NCBI GenBank assembly: GCA_032622095.1 | Contig: CP136066.1 | Span: forward strand, 151,912,224-151,976,223 | Origin: Siphonodentalium dalli | Taxonomy: Eukaryota; Mollusca; Scaphopoda; Gadilida; Siphonodentaliidae | Reading direction: 5' to 3' | DNA: 64,000 bases | Shown here: one piece after another, positions 1 to 13,600 of the stretch | Numbering within the stretch: position 1 is the stretch's first letter | Layout: each line of letters opens with the position of its first letter | Position numbers and translations under genes: made by a program | The notes under the pieces: model-generated | What the model was told of the DNA's origin: nothing | Database searches by the model: none | What the model saw: only the letters and a program-made list of their open reading frames with translations

Positions 1-391
1 TAGAGAATGCGGTCCCCAGAGGTTGTATTTAGTGATACTATCCCACACAGTGGGACCACACAGGGACCTCACTCTGCTTAGGCTTCATCTTCTGTGAAGT
101 ATCTATAGTCTCAAATTAACATTGTTTTTAGTTACTTTTTCCCTTCTGGGAAATTTCCATAATTTGTAGAATATCAAATGCATAATCGAGGTGACTAATG
201 GGTGAACATCACCAACTTCAACTGAGGAACTTCAATCTGATCCTATAGGTCTCCCATAGCAGAGTGAGAATGAGGTTCCCAGAGGGTCAGTTTGATGATG
301 CTAGCCCACCATGCGGGATAGCATCACTAAATTAACCCTCTGGGTACCTCATTATGCAAATGACAGACACACTATTTGCAGGCTTGTTGCT
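1..391. repeat. Double-hairpin MITE (family A), left end cut by window edge
   Basis: The left hairpin is partial. It is followed by the typical spacer (AT-rich piece with TTTTTAGTTACTTTTTCCC), then a right hairpin at about 268-358 built on GAGGTTCCCAGAGGGT and its inverse. It ends GCAAATGACAGACACACTATTTGCAGGCTTG at about 391 (quoted piecewise as GCAAATGACAGACACAC and TATTTGCAGGCTTG). Same family as 24892-25336. Confidence 0.8.
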
Positions 392-529
392 ATTACCTCA
401 TCTAATTGTCTATGTTTTATATATTCCTTAGTTAGCTCCAAGGACGAGAACCTCTCCCTGCTAACCACTCCAAGATGTAACTGAAACAGCACAGGTGGAC
501 CTCTGAAATATAATGTTTGTGACAACTTG

Positions 530-793
530 TTATCCCTTCCATGACTGTAGCTTCCTGAAATTTTTCGAAAACCCTGTGAAAATGCATTCTGTTATATATG
601 CAAGTCTCCCATAGCCTCGGATATATACGAGAATACAATGGCCTAACAATATTTACCTTGACCTTGTAAGCCAGAGCCTTCTCTAGATCTTATATATGAG
701 AGGCTCCCTATGGGAGACTCGCATATATATAAGAATGCACTGGCACAGGGTCTTTAATGCTGCACCAGCGCAGCTCAAGTCATAAAATGGTTA
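530..793. repeat. TTAACCC-type MITE (family C) with two internal palindromes
   Basis: The ends resemble TTAACCCTTTCATGA and its inverse. Two internal palindromes are built around CATTCTCTTATATATGCGAG and a CTCCCATAGGGAG centre, joined by an ACCTTGACCTTGTAAGCCAG linker. This is the full architecture of the family (compare 17577-17833 and 47100-47337), diverged here. Confidence 0.75.
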
Positions 794-1544
794 AATTTGA
801 TTTAAAGCTGAAGTTACACTATGTATATTCATTGACAGTTGTATACATAGTAGCTGTATACTCCTAAAATCTACTGCATTCATGAGAAAATAGGGTCGAA
901 TATATCTGTTAATAATTATTTGATTAACAGCTGTGGAAAGATCCATTGGTCTATAAAATGAATCACTGACGAGTTACCCATTAATATCAAATATCTCTAT
1001 TCTCATGCGATAACATCTCAATTTTGAAATGAGGGTGAGAGGCTATTTGTTTTTATTGTTTTATCTCATAACCTGGAAAACATACTCCTGTAACAGACAA
1101 AAATTAATTTCATTGTTCAAATCCAATATTTCTAATAGAAAATGTTGAAAAATATGTTTGACGAGGCTTTTTAACTTCTTGGCTGCTATACGTCAGTACT
1201 GAGTACAGATGTAAAATGTCATGCTGTGTGCTATACGTCCATACTGAGTACAGACATACTTCAGCATTCTAGTTGTTGGCCAATATTCATAACTGGAACT
1301 CAGAGATTGGTGCATAGGAACAACTGTATCTCAAAGTTTCAAAATGTTCCATGATTGTGAATGATAGTCAGATTTTTGGTTTTCGTGATATTGCTGTTAT
1401 ATTTTTCCACGTCATAACATCATTAGCAGTGAAGAGGTCAAAAGAGGGAGGTGCCTGAGAACAGGGAATTTTTTATTTATTTGGTCTTATTTGCACGAAT
1501 TTACTAACCAAGTCATAACTCTGGCATGCATTGCTTAAATTTAC
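794..1544. other. WDPCP intron 17 sequence, no gene
   Basis: AT-rich intron. About 1165-1440 is framed by TAACTTCTTGGCTGCTATACG and TTAGCAGTGAAGAGGTCA-like ends, similar in style to the TTAACC MITEs (compare 57543-57875). It includes a diverged direct repeat of GCTATACGTCMNTACTGAGT at about 1189 and 1229. Nothing coding is seen. Confidence 0.5.
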
Positions 1545-1646
1545 CTGTCAAGAAGCATATACAGGGCATCGCTGTAGTGTGCGTTGAAGTCGGAAGATTG
1601 TGGCTCATAAGGACACCATTGAATTTCATGAATCTTTGGTGGATTC
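1545..1646 (-). CDS. WDPCP: WDPCP exon 17 (last exon in window)
   Basis: A 102-nt exon between TTTCAG and GTAAAT, phase 2 on both sides. It encodes residues 403-436, beginning NPPKIHEIQWCPYEP and ending YSDALYMLLDR. It corresponds to the VQMQWIAP...YDLLFLRFER region; the next exon must lie left of base 1. Confidence 0.87.
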
Positions 1647-4600
1647 CTGAAAAATAACACAAGTCATGAAACGGTTCTACATGTAACGATGACTCTTCAT
1701 AATACTATCTCTGTCCATTTTGTTGAGTTTATACCCTTAACTATTTCTATACTAAATGGATTTTCCCACTCAGTTATAAAAGTTTACATTGGTATGGTTC
1801 ATTATTCATCTTGGTGGGTGTTCATGTTATATATAAGCAGATGACAGACCGCGATGAGATAATATGAAAATGTCAATGACACTGTAGCTCAACTTGGGAA
1901 GGAGTTTATTTTTTGCTGAGAAAAGAATAGAATGATAAAGAATGAAAGATAAAAAATACAGTAAAGGTCTTGTATTGCGACTCATTCCCATCTGTATATC
2001 AACATTAACATCCATGATAAATTTCATGATGATGTGAAGAAAGGCAGGACCTGTAGCCCATGCCAAAGGATTTAGTCATGCAAAGAGTAAAATCAAAGAT
2101 GGCTGCCAGATTGTAGCCAATGCCAAAGCATTTAGTCATGCAAAGACTAAATCCAAGATGACTGCTGGCAGCCATGTTTGATGGCCAAATGACCCCAAAA
2201 TGACTCATTCCTATCTACATGTCAATGTTAACATTCACGATGATCCGACCAAAGGTACAACCTGTAGTCCTGTCAAAGGATTTAGTATTGCAAAGAGTAA
2301 AATCCAAGATGGCCCACTGGCGGCCATGTTTTAGGCCAAATGACCCCAATATTTTTTGTTCCCATCTACATGTTAATATTAACATCCATGACAAATTTCA
2401 TGATAATGAGACAAACAGTGCGGCCTGCAGCCCGTGCTAATGGATTTAATTTTGAAATCCAAAATGACTGCCGGTGGCCATGTTTTTTTTCCTGAATGAC
2501 AACAAAATGACTCGTTTCCAACAGCCATGTCAAATGTTATAATGATCCAACCAAAGGTACAGCCTGTAGCCCATGGTAATGGAAATTTTTGACGGACTCT
2601 CTGTGCACACACACACACATACCCTCACACACACGGATGACGGATACCAAGCCATGGCAATAGCTGGGAATTCCATTACCTCTGCTATAAATAGTTTCTG
2701 AATGCAATCCTTGCTGTATGAAGTCACTGCGCACCAATAGTTTTATGATTGAATGAATAATATCTCCTTTAACCCTTTACCCAACAACGGCCCTGTGCCA
2801 AAGAATTCTCTTATATATGCGAGTCGACCATAGGTCGCCTCGCATATATAAGAGAATGCATTGGCTTAACATATTAAAAATGATAAAAATGTAAGAAAAA
2901 ATTATAAAATTGTTGTAAGAAAAAATGGTAAAAAGTGTTAAAAAAAGATTTTTTTTAGGCCAATGCATTCTCTTATATATGCGAGGCGACCTATGGTCCA
3001 CTCGCATATATAAGAGAATGCATTGGCACAGGGCATAACTGTAACCATCACAATGTGGTCAATGAACCGGTTCCAATGTTATCCATATTTGTATGGTGTT
3101 ATTGAGACAGACCGAAGATATTTTAGGCTGTTGAAGCTTTATTTGGGCGTTTTTGGCCGGTTTGTTGGGTAAAGGGTTAACTTTCGTTTTTGCGAATAAC
3201 AAAACTGATTAACTGTTGAAATTCTTGAAAATACTTATTTCTATTCTCCTTGCTAGGTATTAATGGTCAATTCTGGACTCTTCATAGACGAGTTTTACTG
3301 CTTAATTAGTCGTAATCTCCAAATTTGTGTGTGAATTTTGCAATGTGATCAGATGTGACAGGAAGTTGCAGAATCACCTGATTGGCTTCATCACTTTATG
3401 TTAAGTGTTGTGATTGACTGACAATGTCATAATGATTCTTGGTAGTAATGAAATTCCCAGCTAATTTCTTAAACTCTGTAATGGTGAAGCTCATTCGAGA
3501 GTCTAAATTTAATTAGAACTGGGCCGGCACCAAGCCTGAGTTTAGTGTGCCTGTTATTTGCAGAATGAGGTCCCCAGAGGGCGAACTTAGTGACGCTATC
3601 CCGCATAGCGGGCTAGCATCATTAAATTTACCCTCTGAGGACCTCATTCTGCTTAGGCCTCATCTTCTCTGGAAAGTTTCTTAATAATAAAATTTCTATA
3701 AACTTCTTCACATAGATTCTATTTCTTTTTTAGTTTACATTCTCTATATTCGCAAATTGGCAGACGACACATTGCATAATCGAGGTTCCCAATGGGGGCA
3801 CATCACAATATTTACCATTTGGGAACTTCAATCTGAGTATATGTTTCTCATAGAAGATGAGGCCATGCAGAATGAGGTCTCCAGAGAGTGAATTTGGTGA
3901 TGCTAGCCTGCTATGCATGATGGCGTCACTAAATTCACCCTCTGGGGACCTCATTCTGCAAATGACAGGCAGATTATAATCAGGCTGGGCTGGCACCTGC
4001 AGAAGATTGCTGAATGACTAGTTAGTGATTGATTTATAACTAACTTGAAGTATTTGCTAATTTGTAGAATCTTCTGAGAGCCTTCATCTTCTGAAACCAG
4101 CTGAGACCTCAGTGGAGCTAATGCCATATCAAACACCTAACATAGAAAAAAGTTTGTTACATGTTTCAATGCATTATAAAATGATTACTTGATTACTTCA
4201 ATTCAGCTCAAATCTTCAAAACTATCAGGAAGCATGATTTGCATATCACAAAATGAAAGCATTGATTATTATCATTTATTACATGATCCTGCCCTTATTC
4301 CATTCAATAAACACATTCTTTAAAGTGTGATATTAAAAGTTCGTTTAATAACAGGAAATAGTGCCAGATGACCTTCGACTTCCAGTTTGTCATCTACATT
4401 CCGTATGCTACGTCTCAAAGTACAAAGGCTTCCAATATTTTTCCAACAAACTATAATGAATGAATAGTTTGAAAAGTGATGTCATTAAATATACGCCATT
4501 AAATATGCCAAGAGTCTTTATTTATCTGGGACTATTTCTTTACGCAGGCAAACAATGCATAGTTACGTGAAATGTCATCGCATGCCTTATTGAAGCCGAT

Positions 4601-7600
4601 GTTAGTTTCGCATCCCGTTTGTTGATTTAAGTATGTTTTGTCGAGGTTTTGGATCATGTAATAAAAAGAATCTATAACTTGTCAACAGTTTATAGTGGAA
4701 TTTACAAAACTCGTCCAGTAAATTAGGTCTGGATCTCACCAAAGGTTCAGTCCAGACCTAATTTACTGGACTTGTTTTGGAAATTCCGTTATAAACTGGT
4801 GACTCGTTGTAGATCCTCTATATAGCAAACCCTTGGACATCGATGATTATACCATTTTATTGGAAATGAGACAATGACAGGTGAATACTCACGTGACATA
4901 TGACACAGTTATATTACAGGTGCACAGAAGCTTAGCGATTCCAATATATTGCCTGCTGAATTATTCAAGTGAGTTAATGTAACTAATTTGATCAGCGGGT
5001 AATTATAAATCAAACTGCTCTGAAGTATCTAACTACAGTCATGGAAACAATAGTTAAATATTAAATTTATGTATTTCTTTTACACGATGGTGTGCAAGAG
5101 CGTTCACACACATCAATATCAAAAGATTGACTATCACATGAATTTGAAGTCTAGGTTAATTTAGGCTACATACCTGGATATCACCTCTTGCACTTGTAAT
5201 AAAGAAGACAGTGCCATTAGGGTGCCAAGTCATGGAAACAATAGTTAAATATTAAATTTATGTATTTCTTTTACACGATGGTGTGCAAGAGCGTTCACAC
5301 ACATCAATATCAAAAGATTGACTATCACATGAATTTGAAGTCTAGGTTAATTTAGGCTACATACCTGGATATCACCTCTTGCACTTGTAATAAAGAAGAC
5401 AGTGCCATTAGGGTGCCAAGCAACTTCAACTGGAAGCTGAAAAATAAATTAAAGGTGGAATGAAGCTATTCCCTAGTATAGTGTCCTAATATTGTTGGGT
5501 GTCATTACACTATCAAGACACCTCCAGGGGTCATATGGCACACTATCAAGATACCTCCAAAGAAATGTTGTATAAAACACTATTTTTGACAGCAATGTGT
5601 ATCGGATCATGTTTTTTTATCCAGGTTCTGTAAATAGGCTTATTTGGTTGGTATGCTAATTTTCTACAAGCTTCCAGACTAATTTCTGCTGTTTTGATGA
5701 CTTGACCTCTGTCGTGATCCATGGTGTCTAGATATCCAAATCTGCCAAAACTCCATTCCTGCTTTTCTATAAATCTGGAAGTGTTATTTATCCAAAGTAC
5801 ATTTCATGTTGCTTCATTTTCTGAGTTTCCTTTGAATAAACAAACCCTTATTTTTACATATTTTTATATATTGGTTCAATTAAGGGTGAAAAAAGTCATG
5901 TGATATAATCGCTGGTTGCATCCTGTTGTTGTTTCTGTAACACAGGCCAAAATTGATTTTTATGAATCAAAAAGAAATAGGCATAAGTCTAGTACATATC
6001 AAGTTTTGCAATGATTGAGGCCAAAACCTGGCTGCTGAATCTAAAATACATGAATATATCTAGTTTTAGGTTAAATTGCCTTGATAATAGTGTTAACAAT
6101 ACGTTTTCAAAGCATAGCATTATCCATTCATCTAGCAGTACTTTACATAAAATTATGATTCGATAAACAATGGTCTAATAGATACACAGATATTCATGAT
6201 ACCAATTCATGGTTGTGGCTAGGGGGTCTCCATTGGGGTAGGGGTGAGGTGGGCATGTACACATTGAAACAGCACCTCCCACTCGAACTGGACCAATCTA
6301 TTTGAACCCCCATTGCATTGAAACTTTCCAAGTGGTATCTCCAGCTTTCCAACTGTTGGAAATTTCCAATCTAATATAACATAACCTATCCATATATGAT
6401 TTGAATACACATTATTTATACAAAAAGAAAAAATTATTTGAATTACGATTGGATAGAATAGCCACTCCACGGATTCCATTCAAGTTGAATAAATAATGAT
6501 ATTTTTAAAAATATAATATATATTTCCTTAAAGAAAGCCTGAACACTGAACTATATGGATATATGTCCTGCGTTTGTAAACCATAGTAGAAAAGGGTTTA
6601 ACTTTTTGTGGTCGCCTACGATCCCTCACGGTCTTCAGTGGCTTGCTCAGAATCAGTCATGCATGCGCAGTCCCAATAAAACCGATTGAATCTCGTCAGT
6701 TTATTTTCAACTCAATCAGGAGATTGGCGAGTTGCGGGGTTGGGAATGGCACTGCCATGGGAGGGCCCTATGATAGTTCAGTGTTCAGGCTTTCTTTAAG
6801 GAAATATATATTATATATTTTTAAAATATCATATTTCCGCTAAAGGAAGCCGTTCACACTGAAGTATATGGATTAGAATGCAAGCCCAGGAGGAGGCACG
6901 AGCAATAAAGTTAATAGCCAAATTTTGGAGGGAATGCACTCTTCTAAAACAGATTGTACCTAAATATGAACTCTTTAATGAATCTGTTATGATTAGTTAC
7001 GTGAAATAACTCATATAATTAGAGTGCTATATTGCTCAAACATGTACCTCCCCCCCTTGTTTTTGGAAGCAACATCCCAGGTGGTGCCATTCAATTCAGA
7101 ATTGTGAGCGAACCGAGCAATTCTCTGTTCTTCATTCGTCAGTTCTAAGAATCCAGCCGATTTGAGATGCGAGGAGACTAACTCCCTCTCTGCCTTAGCG
7201 ACATAACGACCTGCACTGGAGGAGGCCCACTCCAAAGATGGCAAGACAACCAACATTAAGAGTTAACTAACTGCTGTTCACCAATGCAAATGGCAGATAA
7301 CCTGATGCCCAATCTGTGGCACAGGGATCAAATGGAGAGCCCATTAGCCCAAATGGGTTAGACAACTATAAGCGAGTCAAGCCATCGGATCAGAGGGAGC
7401 CCCCACCATCGCATGCTGCAGGTGGTCATGCCCAAGCTAATATCCTGGCCAAGCTGGAGGGTGGGGAGAGGTCATTTTTCTCCGATCCCTTCACGGAGGA
7501 GTGGCAGGCAAGGCCGTGTCGTTAAGACGAGCGTGACCAGGGGGACACAGCGCTTTACCTCATGGGTACGGCCCCTGCCCTACGCTTAAGCTGCCGAAGG

Positions 7601-10600
7601 CCATCCAGCCGGTGTCGATACGTGCGCACGCGATTTGGCAGCTTTAGAGCCCAGAACCGCTGGCGTTTGGTGGGGGACAAATGTCCTGGAGGTCCCAAGT
7701 ACCCCGGCTACTCCACCAGACGTTTCCCCACAGACTGATTGACCGCGGATGCGTAATCGGGGGAGCGTGAACTGGTCCTGCCCTTAGAACAGTCATCACA
7801 CGTTCACATGTCTCTGAGGTACCTATGTATCACAATATACACATTGCGTATATATATATATATTAAATGATATAATATATATATATCCGGGAGATATATA
7901 TATTAAGTTTTCCTCATGAGACCATGTCAGAAGGCCCTTCCAAAGCTGCGCCCATCAATCTAATGGTCGGAGCCAGATCACAGCTCTCTGTCATGATCCA
8001 ACGTATCACTAAATATAGATATACAACCCCACAGAGAACATGTCTCATGTCTCTAAGGTACCTATGTATCACAAGATATCATTGCAGAAACCCGGTGACA
8101 CAAATCTTTCGCATATATAGATATATAAAATGATATAATAGATATATCATGGTGATATATAAGTCATCATGAGATCATGTCAGAAGACCCTACTAAAGCT
8201 GCGCCCAACAATCCAATGGTCGGAGCCAGAGCAGAGATCCCTGGCACAATCCAATGTATCATTAAAGATATATATATAGCCCCTCAGAGAACATGACTAA
8301 CAGCCATGAGCATCAGGAGCGCATGGCCGAACACCGCAGGTGACCCGAGCATCCAATGAGAAAGCAAACCGCTACTCTCAGGTGCCAAACAATAGTGTCG
8401 GTACGAGTATTAATTTTGGAGAAATTTCCCAACGAGCACCATCCTTTGGAATGGAGACAGACAGCAAATTGTGCAATCACAAGTATTATGTTCAGCCTAA
8501 ATCCACACACATTACTATTATTAGGCCATCACGACCACTAGGCACCTGAGAGCAGTCCGCGTTCCCAGCGGAATACCCACAGCGATCCGATTCTAAGAAA
8601 TGAAGGTGCGCCTTCTACAACCGAAATCAGTTCAAATGATGTACAATGTAGTCAGATGATAAACACAGGTAAATTTTCACGGTCACCATACGGAATATTC
8701 AGGTCTGAGCCTCTGCCCCCCCCAAACATGCAGTAGAACGACCTAGGTGTGTGATAGGTCGGTTAGTGTGAAGCATGCAGCAAACTAGGGGAAGACCCGC
8801 TCTAAACATGGCTCCCCTAGGAAGGAAACGAATGAAATTATCATCCTCCTAGTAAAGGATACACATCCTTTTATAATGTTGTTTTATTTTAATTTGAAGA
8901 GCCAAGATAGAGAGGAACTCCCCCCACCTAATTGGTCCTGCTTATGGCATGTTTAAGGAAGAGAGGACAAACCCAGCATAGACCGAAATGTGCAGAGTTG
9001 GCAGCATGGTTTTAGGCCCTTACGATCGGGCATCTGGTGCCATGGGGATGGGATCCACTTGTACGGGGTGGTCCCCTGCCTGCGTCTTAGGAAAGGTCGG
9101 TAATGCTGGTCAATGAGCTTCCTCGAAAGCTTAGCTGGACAGCGCAAACGTCTTTGCCTGTTTTATTGTCTATGTGCCAGATTATCAAATTGATATGGGC
9201 AATAGAAGTATGAAGAGCCATGCTGATGGACTCTTGTCAGAAAGGCTATTGGCAGTGGTCGTGGGACACGTGACAATACAAATGCTTTCCATGTAAATAT
9301 GCTTCATTCGTGTGTGAAGTCTATTCGCCATATCAACGGTATGAAAGGTCGGGACACGTATATATTTGAAAATTCATTGAGACTCCAGCTAGTCCATGAA
9401 TACCTTCAAAACACCTACCATGCCCTTTATGAACCATGCATGCTGTATTGGATGTACAGCCTGTTCTTGTACCAAGCTCACATTTGATATGGTTACTTGC
9501 CATAAATAATGTCTCCCCCCACCTTCCTCGTCTTGGAATACCACTGCTATTATATCGTTATTCATTGGGGAACGTCATCCAGGCCACGGTCGCCAGTTAT
9601 TGACAGTGGGCCAGTTAACTGGAGGGGTCAAGTCACCACGATTCTAAATACCTGTCAGGCTGGAATCATTCTCATAATTGAATCAAGAAGGGGAAAGGTT
9701 TTTTAAACCAAAGTATCTTCAAATATATTTGTAGATAGTGAAACCATGATTAAACACCGTCAGAGTGACGATAAGCTTCTTGCCTTACTCTAGAGAATGC
9801 AAACTGGAGCACCCATGATTTGTAATTTTGTGTCCCAATTAGAGCAATATCCAGAATCGTAGTAACCCAGCCCCCACCGGTTCTTTTCGGTAAACCTGCA
9901 CAGGAAGGAAAGCAATTATGTTTGTATTCAGGAAGGAGACACCATTTAGTCGAGAAACAACCCAGCAATTTTGAAAGGATGGGTTAATTTTGGATACAAT
10001 TCAGAATAATAACTAAAATCTGGAATTGAGACAATAGTGAAACTGTCATCACGATTAATTTTAGTGTCATGTTTGCAATCATTAAATGCTAGCAGTTCAA
10101 AATTTGACAGTGAAGTTGAAGCACTGTCTGAGAATCGAATCATGTACTCAACAGAATTCTGACTCCTGTCAGATGTCAATCCCTGTCTGAAATTAATGAC
10201 ACTAACGAATCTTAGTACCACGACAGTCGTTATTTTTCTGATATTGATAAACTGTAGTCAACTTCAAGCGTCGACAAACACATCTAAATCATAGGAGACA
10301 TGTGTGACAGTATTGAAACAGAAAACACAAAGTATTTTGTGAAAGCATGTTGTTTTGATGAGTTCTAGTGACTCCAGTAGTGTTCTGTAACATGCACACA
10401 CCTAGGTGTGTACATGGGTCAGCCATTAAGTTTTAATTGTCCACACCCGATCGCACAGCGTAGTGCACCCACGACAACATACCTGAACAAGTGTTGTAAT
10501 GGGGAAAGTCGGCATTTGCATTCGGATTTTATTCAGTAATGTCGAATGGGACTTGTTAGCCTGACAAACTTGGTATCGGACCGAGTTCTGATTTCTGTCA

Positions 10601-13600
10601 GAATACCCTGACCAGGGTGCGATCCCCGGTCTGCTAGCACATGGCTGAGATTGATACATTGAAGGTGATGCTCCGTTCCGAGAATCAAACCATGAACAGA
10701 ATTATAACACTTGTCCAATATCAATCTCTGTCAATTTATTAAAGTAATAATGACACTACTGTTATTCTTAGGTATCTGTTTTTACATTGATAAACCAAGA
10801 TGTAATCAACTTTAAGTTCAAATGTGACCAACACATCTGGATCAGTTGTATTGAACCATAAAACAACAAAGTATTATGAGAAAGAATGTTGTTCATAACA
10901 TTATGGATATTGCTAAATAAATGTCCACACGTAAATAAATTCCCACAAAATTAGGAGACTTCCGGTAGCGAATCACGTGGCATTTTTTATATCTGACAAA
11001 TTATATCATACCTTATAGGTTCTATAATAATTACATAGATGAATTGCTTACAATAATCTATGCGCCTCGTAAGGCCTTGAAATGGCGGCTGATTATGGCG
11101 AAATGTCGATTTTCATATTCGAAAATTTTTATGTCCGCCGCCTGTTCGAAAACCCGGACAATTGTATGTTTTTGAAGCGAAACGGTCCGTGAATTCGAAA
11201 CAATAATTCTAAAAACTAACAAGTAGGCGACCAGTAATTATTGTATCGATAAATTGAATTTGTTGTCTAGTTGTTAAACGACAAATTCGGAACAATACTC
11301 CCTTTAGACTTCAGTTCGGTTTCGTAGAAGAAAATAAACTGACGAGATTCAATCGGTTATATTGGGACTGCGCATGCGTGACTGATACCGAGCAAGCCAC
11401 TGAAGACCGTGAGGGATCGTAGGCGACAACAAAAAGTTAACCCCTTTTCTACTATGGTTTACAAACGCAGGACATATATCCATATAGTTCAGTGTGAACG
11501 GCTTCCTTTAGCGGAAATATGGGAATAACATCAAAACAATCCTAATCAATGATGTATTTATGAATAAAATATAAGTAACAAATAGTAGATTCAATGTGGT
11601 CATGAGTTTTGACCACAATAAAAATTCAGCAAACTCCACATAAACCCCCTGGCAGTTTAATAATGTACTTACCAGGGCTGCCCGGGTAATCTGAGTAACC
11701 CTTCTACAATCATCGTACAAAACCTAAAAGCATAGAATAAATCACAAGAGATTATCATGTAAGTAAGAATTAATGAAAGAAAAGTTTAGTTTTCCAAATT
11801 TCTGAAGGTAACATCAATGCCGTAAGTAATCAACCCCTTAACCACAGCAGAATTATGGGTAACTTTTCAGGATTTAGTCGGAAATATGGCTTGTCACAAC
11901 AGGCCATATTTCCGACTAAATCCTGAAAAGTTACCCATAATTCTGCTGTGGTTAAGGGGTCAATTACTTACGGCATTAAGGTAATATCACCACCCTGTAG
12001 GTTCCCGAGATCGGTATTCAAGTATCACAACATTCTCTGGGTCGCTAGCAGGCCTCAGCTCACAAGGCGACTCGGTCGAGATTATCGCCTTACTGTCGCT
12101 GACTTCGCCCTATCGTCGCTCTAAGGCGAAATCGAAGTCGCCTTCAATTTTAGGGGGATTTTTTTTTTTTCTTAATTTTTTTTCTAGTTTTTTTTCCGGA
12201 CATGTCTGGACATGTCCGTATATAGATGAATTGTGGCGGCCATCCCAAAAAGAAACAGACGATGCAGAGCCAAAGACCCAAGTGTTTAAAATAAAAAAAT
12301 AAAATATGACCTATTGTTTTGTGTTGTTATTCCGTCGCCTTTGTTCCCTTTGCGGTAATGAATGTTAATCACGAATGTTTTGACATGCTGAAAACACGAT
12401 GAGTTGTGGCGGCCATCCCAAAAAGAAACAGACGATGCAGAGCCAAAGACCCAAGTGTTTAAAATAAAAAAATAAAATATGACCTATTGTTTTGTGTTGT
12501 TATTCCGTCGCCTTTGTTCCCTTTGCGGTAATGAATGTTAATCACGAATGTTTTGACATGCTGAAAACACGATGAGATGTTCGCATCTGTGTTGTTACTG
12601 ACCATCGTGAGTGTCACAAATAAATGTTTTAATTAACTTAAAAGACCGCCGCCCCGCTTTTCAGATATAAAACAATTAGGACATTATCAGAGTATGTACC
12701 CGGCGCTTCGGAAGTTTGTTTCGGTAACGCGTCGGACTTTTTGAAGAGACCGCGTCGGACTTTTTGAAGAGACCGACTTCCGTAAATAAAATAATGTCAA
12801 GTTTATTGCTTTAATCGGATTATACCAGTGATGTTGGCATTAATTAAGGGAGGCCATTATTTAATAAAAGCTTTTGCAACTCCTTTGTTAGTCCTTCTTG
12901 TTTATTTTAGCGGACACCCACATTACAGCCATGACCAAATTAAACTTAAAAAGTTACATGCATCATGATTCAAACTGTACAAACGTATCTTCCAAGCTGC
13001 AGTCTAGGAAATAATACTACTTTCATAAATTAGTTTAAAAAGTAACTATTGTAACTTGATAATTGTCTTGCTTAAATGATAGCTACACAAAACATTTCCA
13101 AAAATTTTAAATGTATAATAACAATTAATTAAGCTAATTTCAGATAAAGTCAATTTGTTTTAGTTTTATTTGTTATTTTATCTTTTTAAATTTTGTATTG
13201 TCAGATGTTATAAAATAAAGCGATATTTGAAAATTGTCAATTTTTTGTAGTCTCCCCACCCTGAAGTCTCCCTAAATTTCCTGAAGTCTCCCTAAATTTC
13301 CTGGAGGGAGACTTCAAGTCTCCCTGTTCTGGACCCCTAGGCTGAGGCCTGGTCGCTAGTCTACCCAGAGAAGGTAGCGAGACTTGAATATCTATGGATC
13401 TAAGTGGCGATAACCTATATATATTAAATGGCAGTGATTCCATTGATTACATGTGCTTCGAGTTGACGGGTGTGGAATAAAATATCATCCCAACATGAAT
13501 GTAAGTCCGGCAAAAAATTCAATCAGAATTTCAAGTCTTTTATTACAGTTAGAGATAAAATGTTATTAATTTTTCTGGAAAAAAATTGATGAATATACAG

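Noticed and set aside
2606-2633. CRISPR-like or other regular short repeats
   Set aside because: Only simple CA/GT and homopolymer tracts (2607, 18241, 19451, 30380, 41009) were found; no spaced repeats.
3730-3996. 88-codon frame and similar frames containing MRSPEGEF (also at 14932, 24860, 26130, 22882)
   Set aside because: All are translations of the family A MITE hairpin, not genes.
5174-5229. Second functional copy of WDPCP exon 15
   Set aside because: The duplicate lacks the first 16 nt of the exon and has no AG acceptor; it can only serve as an extra donor.
7316-7525. 69-codon frame in the 4.7-kb element
   Set aside because: Hydrophilic and protein-like, but short, unsupported by similarity and overlapped by other frames; kept only as part of the element description.
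11840-11965. Possible rho-independent-like terminators at the many perfect hairpins
   Set aside because: Eukaryotic context and multi-copy families with target duplications show these are MITEs.
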